In this document: positions 24,501 to 36,500 of the stretch, one piece after another
How the letters are laid out: every line of letters begins with the position of its first letter
Numbering within the stretch: the first letter of the stretch is position 1
Assembly: GCF_032854445.1 (NCBI RefSeq)
Contig: NC_088299.1
Coordinates: 6,984,324-7,044,323, forward strand
DNA from: Liolophura sinensis
Taxonomy: Eukaryota; Mollusca; Polyplacophora; Chitonida; Chitonidae
Length of the DNA stretch: 60,000 nt
Direction of reading: 5' to 3'
Made by a program: the position numbers and the translations under genes
Notes under the pieces: model-generated
The model's input: only the letters and a program-made list of their open reading frames with translations
The model's database searches: none
What the model was told of the DNA's origin: nothing

Positions 24501-27500
24501 ACTGATGCATACAGGGAAGTCCTATTGAAAGCTTAAACAGACAGATTCTACCATTCCCAGCAGGGCAATGGATTTAGTCTATGTCATGTTCTCAACTCTA
24601 CTGATGCATACAGGGAAGTCCTATTGAAAGCTTAAGCAGACAGATTCTACCCTTCCCAACAGGGCAATGGATTTAGTCTTTGTCATGTTCTCATCTCTGC
24701 TGATGCATACAGGGAAGCTATATTGAAAGCTTAAGCAGACAGATCCTACCCTTCCCAACAGGGCTTTGGATTTAGTCTATGTCATGTTCTCAACTCTACT
24801 GATGCATACAAGGAAGCGATATTGAAAGCTTAAGCAGACAGATTCTCAGACAGGGAAAGTAGATGTTGTCCACTTTTTGCGCAGATGTATGTGATTGATA
24901 CTACTACATACCACCCAAAATTATTTGATAAGCCCTGGCTCAGAGCTAAACTGATTTTTGTTTTTGTTGTGTCAAACTTAACAGAATTACCTCATTCTCC
25001 TTTCATGTGTGATGTTTTCTGCTGTTTTGTGTGCAGCTGGCTCAGTCTGATGGGGAGGGCATGGCCTCTGATGATGTAGATGGAGAAGCAGAGGAGCCAA
25101 AACCTTCCATCGTGATTGGCATCCCTCACATTGTGGTGGACTGTGGGGAGCCTGATGTTTCTCCTGGCCAGAGAGTGCTTTCCTCGGACAAACTTCCCAG
25201 CATGGAAGAGGTAAAACAAAATTTATTTAGATACCATGTATTAACCTTGTTGGTGTGGCAAGTCATATACAGGAACTGTTAGTATCATTTTGCGTTTTAT
25301 TCATTTGCATACTGTCACCATTATGGCTTACACATTGAACTTGCAATACAGGTGAAAATCTGTATGTGTCTGTAAGTGCGTCATTTACTTGCCAAAGGTG
25401 ATTGGTTTCCTCCACTACTGAAAACTATCTGCTATCATTCAAGCCAAATGGTCTTGAGGATAAATAAATACATTTATTTCCATGCTTTGGTAGGTCATGA
25501 TAAAATAATGAGACTGTCATATAGACGGATATGGATGTAAATGTCAGTCAATTTGTTAAAACTTCTTTTGCCTGGAAAGACATAAAGCTTTGATCTTTGT
25601 CTGTCATACAAAGGGATATATACATGGATGTAAAAGTCATTAAATTTGTTAAAAGTTAAGTAGAAAACTTGTCAGTATATTAAAACCCACCACATATTCC
25701 CCCAACTTGTATTTGTGTACTGTATGTACATGTAGTGTACATGTATTTTATCCTGCACATACTCTAATTTCAACTCCAACTCTGTACAGGTACTGGATGG
25801 GTTAGGCCTTGGCCCCAGGGGTCCCCCTATCCCACCACCTGCTTCCTTCAGTGTCATCCCCTACCCCGTCAAGAGGAGAGCGCCCCCTATGGGAGAGATG
25901 GCTGGACACTACATGTTTGTGGCAGCCTCACCCGATGACCCGTAAGTTCTGGGGAAAATGTCAGCAGAACATTCATTTACATGTTTTACTCCATACTCAA
26001 AGAGTATTTCACTTACACCACGGTGGCCAGCATTATGATGGGAGGAAACCTGTCGGAGCTCGGGGAAAATCCACAAACAGAACTTTCAGGATCTCTAAAT
26101 ACAGTACTACCACTTAACCAGGTTAACATCCATGGGAATCCCCTCAGATTCCCCTAAGGCCTACAAAAAGTGGAACAGCTTTCAGCAGAATGTGTACAAT
26201 TTATGATAGTCCTGTCCCAACAACACCATTCAGAATTTCAGTGGTCTCAGTCAATTTTCAGCACAAGAATTCTGTGCTATATTCAGAAAGTGTAATTCCT
26301 AATAACTATAATACTGTCATTTCAATGTTGTCTTGGGTGGATTTTCAGGAACATAGGTGTAGAGGAGAAGGTTAAAGAACCTGAGATAGAGGAGGAGAGT
26401 TGGACAGCTGAGAAGATGAAGGAAGAACACACAACCGGGAAAACCAAGGGCAAAGAGAAACTGAAAGGAGGAACTGACAAACAGGTGGACAGGAGGAAGA
26501 GTGCTGGTAAACGCACGGCCTTGGGGAGGCGGAACTCCACCCAGCCCATGTCCCCACCTCCTGGGGCTTCAACCCCAGCCTCAGATGTGGATGGACAGAG
26601 GTAAGATTGAGCACCTGCTTTCCTTTTTGTCACTATAAAGGCTTTTAAACTCCTTACACCAAGCTGTCACAATGTACGTGTCACAATATCTCTCGTGCTC
26701 TTTACGTCCTTCAACAAGGTTTTTTTTTTTTGTTGATGTTAATTTTTCTGTCGGTCTATCATCAATGGACAGTTCTTCTGGACAGATTTGGACGAAATTT
26801 TGTGCACAGGTATAAACACCAATCCATTAAATTTTTGTCATCTGTTTCTTTTTCCACAAATATTTTAAACAATTCCTTATCGCTATGAGATAGGACACAG
26901 ATGATGGGTTATGTCCCTTTTTATGTAGTGGGAGAATTTGTACATTATACATGTACATGGCAGAAGTAGAGTGATTTCTAGCTCATAGTGTCCTCCTCAC
27001 ATATATGTGACAAGTATACATGTAAATGTAACATGATTTAACTGTTTCTCTATTTCAATCAAAGCTCTATGTGTACAATACAAGTGTTGACATCAGTACA
27101 GACCATGGTGATCTTTAAAGCACATTGTGTCTCTTCTCTGAGCGGCACTGTACAATATACATTTGGAAGATCTTTAATACATGTACAGTGTACACTGATC
27201 TTTTTAATGGAAAATGGGTGATGGAAGTTTTAGTGTTTATCTTTCAATCCCTTTGTGGTTTTTGTCTGTAAATTTCACACAGTTTGTTCACGCTGGTTAT
27301 ACATGTATGTGTACGTGTTCCTTCCATGTGTTCATGCTCAGGCTAGCTCTTTTTCCTTCACTATCTCCACCATGTCCACTGCATGCTTCTCTCTTTCTCA
27401 CAGCACTACTGCAGACAGTGTGGCCATCACAGAGCCAAAGAACCCAAAGTAAGTTTTCTAAATCAAATTAATAGACTTTTTGATATACTTACATGTAAGT

Positions 27501-30500
27501 GGTTTTATTAGTGTTTTATTTATTTATTTGATTGGTGTTTTACGCCTTGCTCATGAATATTTCACTTGTACGATGGTGGCCAACATTATGGTGGGTGGAA
27601 ACTGGGCAGAGCCCTGGGGAAACCCATGACCATTTGCTGATTTCATTGGGGTTATAATGGCCTTGTACGAGGATATTTCGTTCATATGACACAATATCAG
27701 CCACTGAAGTTGTATTAAATTTTGTTGGTTTTCCTATAATTGACTCATTTCTGAATTCTGCAGATTGACCATTTTCCGCTGGGTGGTACCTGCGAACAGT
27801 GAGGTCACCATGAAGCTGAGATTCCAGTCTGAAGAGCTGGGTCAGTTTGACCAGACCTTGAACTTTGAGATTGTGGGTACGAGGCGACGATACCAAGTGT
27901 ACTGCCGTGGAGTTTGTGCCTTCCCTACCATCAGTAGGGAGCCCAGGTAATAGCTTGTTATGTGTAGAACACATATGGGCATGTTGACAGTAAGTAGGCC
28001 AGACAGCCTCACAAACACTATATGTCTGCCTATAAAGCCTAAACCTGTGGGCATGTTGACACTTTGAGAAGGACAGACAACCTCACAAACACTGTACTGC
28101 ATATAATTCCTGAATTGGTGGGCACTTTGGCAGATAAAGACAAGCTCACAAACAGTATGTTTCTGCCTAAAACTGAAAACTGACAAGAAGTACATGTAAA
28201 CATGATAATATAAAATAAAGTACATATTAAAAGGCCAGCAATCCTATTCCAAGCCATCATGTTCTGTGTAACTGGTGCCTGGCTTATTGTCTGAAATCGC
28301 ATGTCTTTCTCTTGCAGAATTGTCTTCCCTCACCGCAAAAAGTCGAAGAAATTTGATGAGATAGTTCACAAGAAGTATATCCTGACAGATGAGCAGTTTG
28401 AGTTTGGACCACTTCTGGTGGGCAAGACCAGAGACAGGTAGGTCTGGCACTGAAACCCGGTCTGTAGGCCTGTATAATCTTAACAAAACATGAGTGATAG
28501 TAAAGCCCATTGGACTTGCTTTGCAAAAGGGGACCCAGTTAGGGGCAAACCAGAGTCTTGCACCAAAATACTTCTGATTTCAAACATGTCTCTGTTTATT
28601 TTTTTTCATCACCACCAGTAAATCACTCTTGTTTCAACTACTGCATCTGTCTTAATATTCCCATAGAAAAAAATTTTTAAAAGCTAAACTCTCCATAGGA
28701 ATAGGACATTGGACATGTCTTTCTTCTCAAACAGACTGCTGCCGTGGCGTAATAGTTAGAGTATACACCTCAAAGTCGGGAGACCCAGGATCAAACCTGG
28801 GATGGGTCATACCAAAAACTTTACACATGGTACTCATTGCTTGTTTCTTGCTGCTCAGCACTAAGAGGTTAGGAAACAGGACTGGTTGGCCTGGTGTCAG
28901 TATAATGTGACTGGATGGGGTGTCATGTCTGGTGTCTGTGGCATGCCTCATTGGCGGCAGCACTTTGGTGCCACGGACTCGCCCTGCTGCAAGAAGGCAC
29001 AGTCTATGTACACAAAATAAGAAACTTAATCATATTCGGAATTTTAGGTCACTCATAACTGTATTTGACCAAAAAAAATTATCGTATTAAAAAGTGCATT
29101 AATTTTCAGAATCAAAATTTCAGTCGTAAATTGTTGTTACTTCTGGTGGTGAATCATTTTTCCATTAAATCCTGCCAACAAATCATATAACACTTCAGTA
29201 CATCTATTAAAGGGATACTCTCTGAATCAGGCAAAATTACGGAATTAATCCCCTACTGGGAAAATGTCAATTTTATCGCCAAATATAAAATCTCATGCCT
29301 CCAATAATACTTTTCCGTGGTCGAATGTTTAGGTCATTTAGGGAAGGTCAAGTACAGCGCATGTGCAGTAGTTTTCATTTGTCTGATGTCTCTGTTCAGG
29401 TATAAGGAGGGACGTTACCCTGAGAACATGGAGAAGCTGACAATCCTGAACACGTCCCCGCTGGAGGCCGACATCAGCTTCTGCTTCCTCAAGGACAGTA
29501 AGGCAGAGACCTACATCCTCGACCCGTCCAACATGGTCCTCAAACCCGGTGAATCACAGGTGAGTACAGTGTATTAGTTGGACTATGCCGATAAGAATTT
29601 ACCTGCCCTTAAGCCCCAGAATCACAAAGCTGTCTAGACTTATGTCAGACTTGGTCTTAACATCAAAACAGTAAACTGATTTAAACAGCTGTTGGTCTGT
29701 TGAATTTTTATTTTAGTACTTTTATCTTCTTGCATAACAAAATTTGCATCTCAAAAGTTAAAATTAGTTTTTAGTTTAAATAGGTGTTCATGAATTATAC
29801 CACAAGTTAAAAATAAGTCTGGCTCAAGTCGAGAAAGCTGACCCTGGGACCTGATGTGAAGTCTGTTTTCAGGAGTAGCAGGATAAGCTCAATGGAAATT
29901 TAATTACATGCTAGTTTCCCTTAATCAGCGTTATCTGAATAGTCAGGTATAAATCTCTTAGTCATATATTGCCACAAGTTAAAAAAGTAAAGAATTTTAC
30001 ACATTTTGGACAGTGGCTTCAGAAAGGTCATGAACTTTCATTTGGTTATTAACGACTTTGTGCCCATTGGTGCTGTCTAACACTAGTTCACCACATATGT
30101 TACATTGGGGACCAGCCCCAGTGGCTCAGTTGGTAGAGTGTCCACTTTGGCGGCGGTAGATCCAGGGTCAAACCTGGGTCGGGTCACATCTAAGACCTTA
30201 AAAGAGAAAGTTTCCTAGCTTGGTGTTCAGTATTAAAGCGATAGTGCAACGACTAGTATAATGGCTCGGATGGGGCAGCTTACTTGCCTTTGGGTAGCCC
30301 TCTTATCAAAGTAGCACTAGATAAAAGAGTGGTGGAAATCCATCCTACAGCAAGGAGGCACCTTACATGCACTCTAAGGACACCTTCACCGTCATATGAC
30401 TGAAAAATTGTGAAGTGTGACGTTTAACTGTAAGCACTCACTCACTGACTTGTTACATAGGGAAAGGTTGTAAGTCAAAAGTGGATGGTTTACCCCTTGG

Positions 30501-33500
30501 CACCCCAGTTCCATCACCCATTATAAAACGAACTGTCATTGTAACATTCTCGAGTATTGTGTTAAACAACTGCCAAGTATGTAGAAGTTATCTTTATTTT
30601 ATGCATGAAAATATTAAAACCATCATAGTTTTGACTATTGTTTTCTTCTCCATGAGAGATGTGGGGTAATTTTAAGCTATACAGGGTATTACGTTAAGTT
30701 ATGTAGTTTTCAACCGTGATTTTGTGTGAGTTTTGATACTCGTTATCTTATAGGTCTGTATTCCATTCCCTGTGCCCTTTGTCTTGACAGGAGTTGTCTG
30801 TGTGGGCCTACCCCAAAGTGCCTGGGCGGTTTGAGGATGCTGTGGTGTGCTGTGTCAGAGAAAACCCTGAACCTGTGGTCTTCAAAATCACTTGTGATGG
30901 GGTCAGACCTGAACTGGAGCTGGACAAGAAACAGCTGCACTTTGACAAGGTCTTACTCCATAGGTCAGTGAATGTCTGATGGGTTGAGCTAGGAGTGTAT
31001 AGTCATATAATGGGAGACTATGAGACCTGTTTCACAAGTCCAGAGCTCATCTCTTTTTACAAAACAAAATAATTGGAGCTAAATACTCAAACTTGACTGA
31101 ATTTCTACTACCACAGTACGGAATCAGCGATCAAAACTTTATTGAGTTGATGCATGTATTTAAGACTTTAATGTAGATTGTGTAAAGGTTGAAATCAAAA
31201 TTGGTTTTATGAAATGAGGCCTTGTTGAGCTGAATGTTGCAGAACTGCATAAAAACACCTAGTTTTCTGCTGTAGCAATGGAGTGCTTTTTCACTACATA
31301 AGTGTTTTATGAGCTGTATGAAGTGACATCATATGTAAGATTTTTATGTAAGCAATGTCTGTATTTCCACCTTAGAAATTGATCATAAATGTATTCACAA
31401 GGTGTTCATTTACTCTGATTAAATGAGTCATCACATCTGTTGTCTCAACACTTTGGCATGGCATTTCAGTGGGGCAGCACTGTAAATATTTTCATATTTG
31501 CACTGGCCTTATGTGATGTCCTCAACATGAATATTGAAAGCAATGTTAATACTAACATAGCAAAAGAAACAGGAGATGGTTAGGTGCTGATTAAACGTAG
31601 TGGTTTTCACTGAAGCCAAAAGATGATTGATCGACTGCATTGGTGAGAGACTCCTGGGTCATTACGCTGCGCTAGCGCGCTAACCAACTGAGCCACGGAG
31701 GCCCCGCCAAAAGATGAAATGGTTGATGAGTGGAAGTGGAATTGCATGTAACAAAGTGATAAAAATGTTTCAGTCCACAGCAAATTCTCACTGGAATTTG
31801 AAAAAAACTTCCATGTTGACCTAAATTGTTTCTTTCACCCCTGGTTTGAATAATTATAGACAAAAGTCATGCTTTTCCATGAATTTCCATGAACAGTTGT
31901 ACGCTATAATTACATACAGAGAATTACCTTTTGTAAGTGCTTTGTACTCATGCAAAGACATGTACGTGTATATTTACCTTTTTGTAAAAAAGAAATTTAC
32001 ATTTATTACTTGTTCATATTATTTGCATATTTATGAACATTGTATTCACAGGAAAGACACAAAAACAATTTATCTGAGGAACAGCACATTGCTGCCCGTT
32101 TCCTGGAAGCTGAGTGGCCTAGAGAACCTGGGTGATGATTTCTCTGTTGCCACAGACACAGGCATTATCGAAGCCAAATCCGAGTATGCCCTTAACGCTT
32201 TCTTCAGGGCCATGAAACCTGTGAACCAGATGAAAAAAATGCTACGATTAGAGGTAGGTGACAGCCATAAGATGATCCACGCACTGCCATGTCTCACCGA
32301 GGTTCTCCAGAGTAAGCTCTCTATAACTTGTCAGCTAAATCACCTTGGAGGACTTTTGGAAAATTTAGATTACTCATAACTTTCTTGGAAAATGACATTT
32401 AGTGAGATACATGTATAATGCAGTAATGATGCAGATCTGGGTTTTTTTGATAATGTGTCTAATTCATGCCAATGCTCAGCTGTTTAGGAAAAGATTCAGA
32501 AAATAGCTTAAATGTAGAAAATACACAGTATCTACTTTCTACACAGGGCTATGTTTTATCTGTAGTTACAGTTGTTAGTACACTGACAAACCTCACCACG
32601 CTGACTTAAAGGGCATAGCTGAGACATTGTTAAGTATTTCATTAAACAAGAATCAAGTAAATAAATAGTTGTTGGGAAGTCAATGTTGCAGGCTCTTATT
32701 CACAGTGGACTGGGTTGTCAACAGCAGCTTGCATACACTTAAGAATCAGCCAGGTAGATGAACCATACACTGTAAGAACTTCATGTAAGATGACCTGTTC
32801 TGTATCTGGCCTTTCCAGGTGTCAGATGTGGAAAACATCATGGGAGTTGTACAGACTGAAGCCATACAGGTCCTGGCTGAAGCCTATGATGTTGCTCTGG
32901 ACATGAGCTTTCCTAAAGGTACAGCGCTATGATATTTTTCCAGCCTGCCAGCAAGTTGCTGTCACATAGTAGAACAGATTGAGAACTGGCTTACTGGAAA
33001 TAAATCTCCCACTATTTTATTTTTTCAACTTAAGATCCTAACTTTTAGGAAGTATTTTTACAAATACAAATTTAAAAATTGTAATAAGATGTATTGATCA
33101 TAGTTTTTAGTTAGCGTAAAAAAAAATCCACACACTTTCATGATTTATGTAAGGAAGGATACTTATCACAACCTAAAATAGGAGCAAAATAAATATGACC
33201 GCTCTCTGTAACTCTGTCCCAGGTGCTGATGGGGGTCTGGACTTTGGAACCATTCGTGTTCTCGATGAGGCCAAACAGACCTGCACCCTGAAGAACAAGG
33301 GCAAATACGAGATAGCCTTCAAGTAAGTGGACGTGGCGAATTCAAAACACCATTTTGGATCATATTGACATACCGTTATATCAATATGCTGTATTGGCCA
33401 CCATCCAAGTGAGATTTTCCCCATGTTTTTGGTGACATATGTATTAACTTCCATTCCCATAAATTTGTCAAAACTTCATCTTGTTCTAGCATGCTGTGGT

Positions 33501-36500
33501 TATATGTTGAAGTCAACAACAATAGAAAATAATGGCTGTAATATGAGAAGCATCACTGCTGAGGTTATGGATGTCTATAACAGTATTAAATGTATTTCAT
33601 CATACATCACAAGGTTATGATACTGAATGATGGTTTTTTTTTTGTTTTGTTTTGAGTAAAGAAACAAAGGATCATTGCATTTTTTTGGGGGGGGGGGACT
33701 AATTTCTTACCTGAAAACTCCAAGTGTTGGCATCAAAAGGATCATTTTAAGACTTTCATGGGCTTCTGAGAATGCCTTTTTACAGACCAAACTTTATGTG
33801 AAGTGCAGTAGGTATATCACATACATACATTTATTTTTTTTTTATTCTTTAAGTAATGATGGTTCATAACTTTGTATTTCAGCTTTATGTTTGAAGATGT
33901 AGATCCTGACAACCCAGGAGTGACCAGCCTGTTTTCTGTCCTGCCCCCTAAGGGCGGGCTGAGCCCCTTAGACAGACCTGCCCAGGTACAGGTGATCTTC
34001 CGTGCCCAGAAGGAGATCAAGGTGAAGGACGTTCCCATCCTGAGATGTCAGGTGATAGAGCCGAACGTCAAAGAGGGCGGAGAGACCATTGCCAGCATTC
34101 CAATCAAAGTTTCTGTCAGATCAGTGTTCAGCAAGTAAGGCAACTGAGTTCCCAGTTCGTAATGAATTATTTAAAGGATACAGGAAATGTAATCTTCTTT
34201 TTTTTATTTTTTAGTATATATTTTAATAGTTTATGACATTCTCTGACATGTGTGAGTACAAGTATAAAGCAAGTTTTCAATTTTGTAATATCAGCTTAAA
34301 CACCAAACATTTACAACGGCTTAGCAGTTATGTTTGTGAACACTTTAATTTACTTGCACGTATTCAATGTCTGTTTTATCCACACTCAAAAATTAAGGGC
34401 AAACAAGAGCTAAAATGAATGCATATGGTAAAATACATCCACATATCAAAGTGAAATGGATGAAATACACCAGTGGTAAATCACTGTTTCAAATATTTGG
34501 CCTATATTTTAAGCAAATACTTCTTCCTCGCATTTTAATAAAGAATTGAAATTGAATATTAAAACCACTAATAATGATAAGGTCTTTAGTTTGCTTACTA
34601 AAATGTTTACTGACGTCATCACCAGAGATGTATAAAATTACCATTGAGTACTGTAGTTGTATTGAGATCCCACTTCTGTTTCAAAGAAAAATGTTCCATA
34701 CAGAACTTAAAACAATAGTGCCATTTCTACATGTAGCCTGAAGAAATGAAATGTCTTTTTCCATACAAGGTACAATATCCTGCCCATCAACGACATCAAC
34801 TTTGGCTCCTTATTGGTGAACAGCAAAAAGACCAGGACCTTTGTCATAGAAAACAAAGGAGAATTTGACTTCAAGTACAGCATTACGAAGATGGTCAAGG
34901 AGTCGTCAGTTGCTTTGGCAGGTCGAAACACTAGACCGTAAGTAGGAAATTAGCAGCCGTCTTCATAACCGCATGATTTGATATGGGTCAGTGGTGTTGG
35001 TATTATGACCACTGTAATTCTTAAACCTATTTGCATATTTTCTTGGCTTTATTTTCACAGAATGACTTTTATGTACTCTGATCAACTTGACATGTAATTT
35101 TTACGAAGGGCTAAATTTGACAATGTAGCTTCATGTAAATGTAGTGATTGGATTGAAGTTGTAATTTTACCTACAAGAAAGGTTTTACAGACAACTAGGA
35201 TAAGTGGATTGATATGACTAGTACTTAAACACTAGGGTTTAATTAAACAGGCTGGAAATCCTGTGAGCTACTGTACGGTGAAGAGACATTTATATAGGCT
35301 TTGTGTACTTGTCGATCTTTTCCACTTACTTGATAAAAATTCTGCATAAAGAAAAACAACCACTGACCTGTCTCGGTTGATTGGCACAGCGGAATTGTTC
35401 AGTCAAAGTATGAGCCATGTTTGGTGTTGAGCTGTTTACAGTACACAGCACCAAGCTTACTCCCTCAGTAGCACTGCACAGTGAATGCACATACCGCAGA
35501 ATGTAGACCTGTCAGTATATGGTTGTGTAAGAATTAAAAGCTTGCATGTTAACAATTTTGTTAAAGGTTATAAACAAGCACTGTGACCCAACACTTCTCA
35601 GCCATTTTTGTGTTAATCCAGTATGCACATGTTTATAGTTTCTGCATGATCACTTGGCACTTCACCTGTTGTCTTCACCAGGCCTGTAAAGGGAGAGAAG
35701 CGCGCCAAATCACGGGATGGCTCCAGCTCTGGCCGATCTGTGGTTAGGGGAGGCAAGAAGGCTGATTCTATCAGGTAGGTCACCTCACACAGCCTTTAAT
35801 AACAAATCAAGGCATCAGGCACTGTTTCTTGTCTTGTAGAACAATTTCAGGTCCAAGCTGGAGTACACATTTTTATCTTGTGTAAGTCTGTAGTACACAG
35901 GTATTACCAGTAAAAGCTGGTATATATTGATTAGGAAATCCCAACGTTTATCCTCAGATCTCACTTTTGTCGACCTCATTGAAGTTTTTTGGCTGACACT
36001 TCAAGTTGTGATATAACACGGTTGACACACTGAAACAGCTACTTCTCTTAGTGAAGGGCTCTGGGGAAACCCTGTAGCAGGACACAAAAGAATGGACACC
36101 TACACAGCTTGGACCTGGTGGAAAATCACTCTTCTTCCTAATACTCTGTGATCACGTTCATTGTTGTGATATAACATTTAGTTTAGATATTTTGTTCATG
36201 TTGCACATAGCTTCTTTCAGAATGCACCCTTTCCTAGGTCAATTCATAAACTAAATTAAAAAGCACTTTATGGAGAAATATGTGACATGGAGAAAGGATG
36301 TAATATCGACAGTGTTCTAGACAGGAGTAATGACAGTATTATAGACTGAAGAACTGACTGTATTCTAGACTGTATTATATCTAACATATTATAGATTGTA
36401 ATACAGACGGTATTGTAGACTATGGTGCTAACAATTTTATAGACAATAGTGCTAACAGTATTGTAGACAGTAGTATTGACAGTATTGTAGACTTAAGTAC

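Noticed and set aside
23572-24850. CRISPR-like array
   Set aside because: The units are contiguous 97 bp repeats with no unique spacers, in a eukaryotic intron. The same holds for the 44, 46 and 77 bp arrays.
27540-27974. Open frame on the - strand, 144 codons
   Set aside because: It overlaps a SINE fragment and the antisense of exon 28; nothing in it resembles a known protein.
29200-29330. Possible third TTAA-type MITE starting ttaaagggatactctctg
   Set aside because: No matching inverted right end was found before exon 30.
31024-31220. Possible MITE bounded by gacctgtttcacaa and atgaaatgaggcc
   Set aside because: The inverted ends match too poorly and no target duplication is visible.
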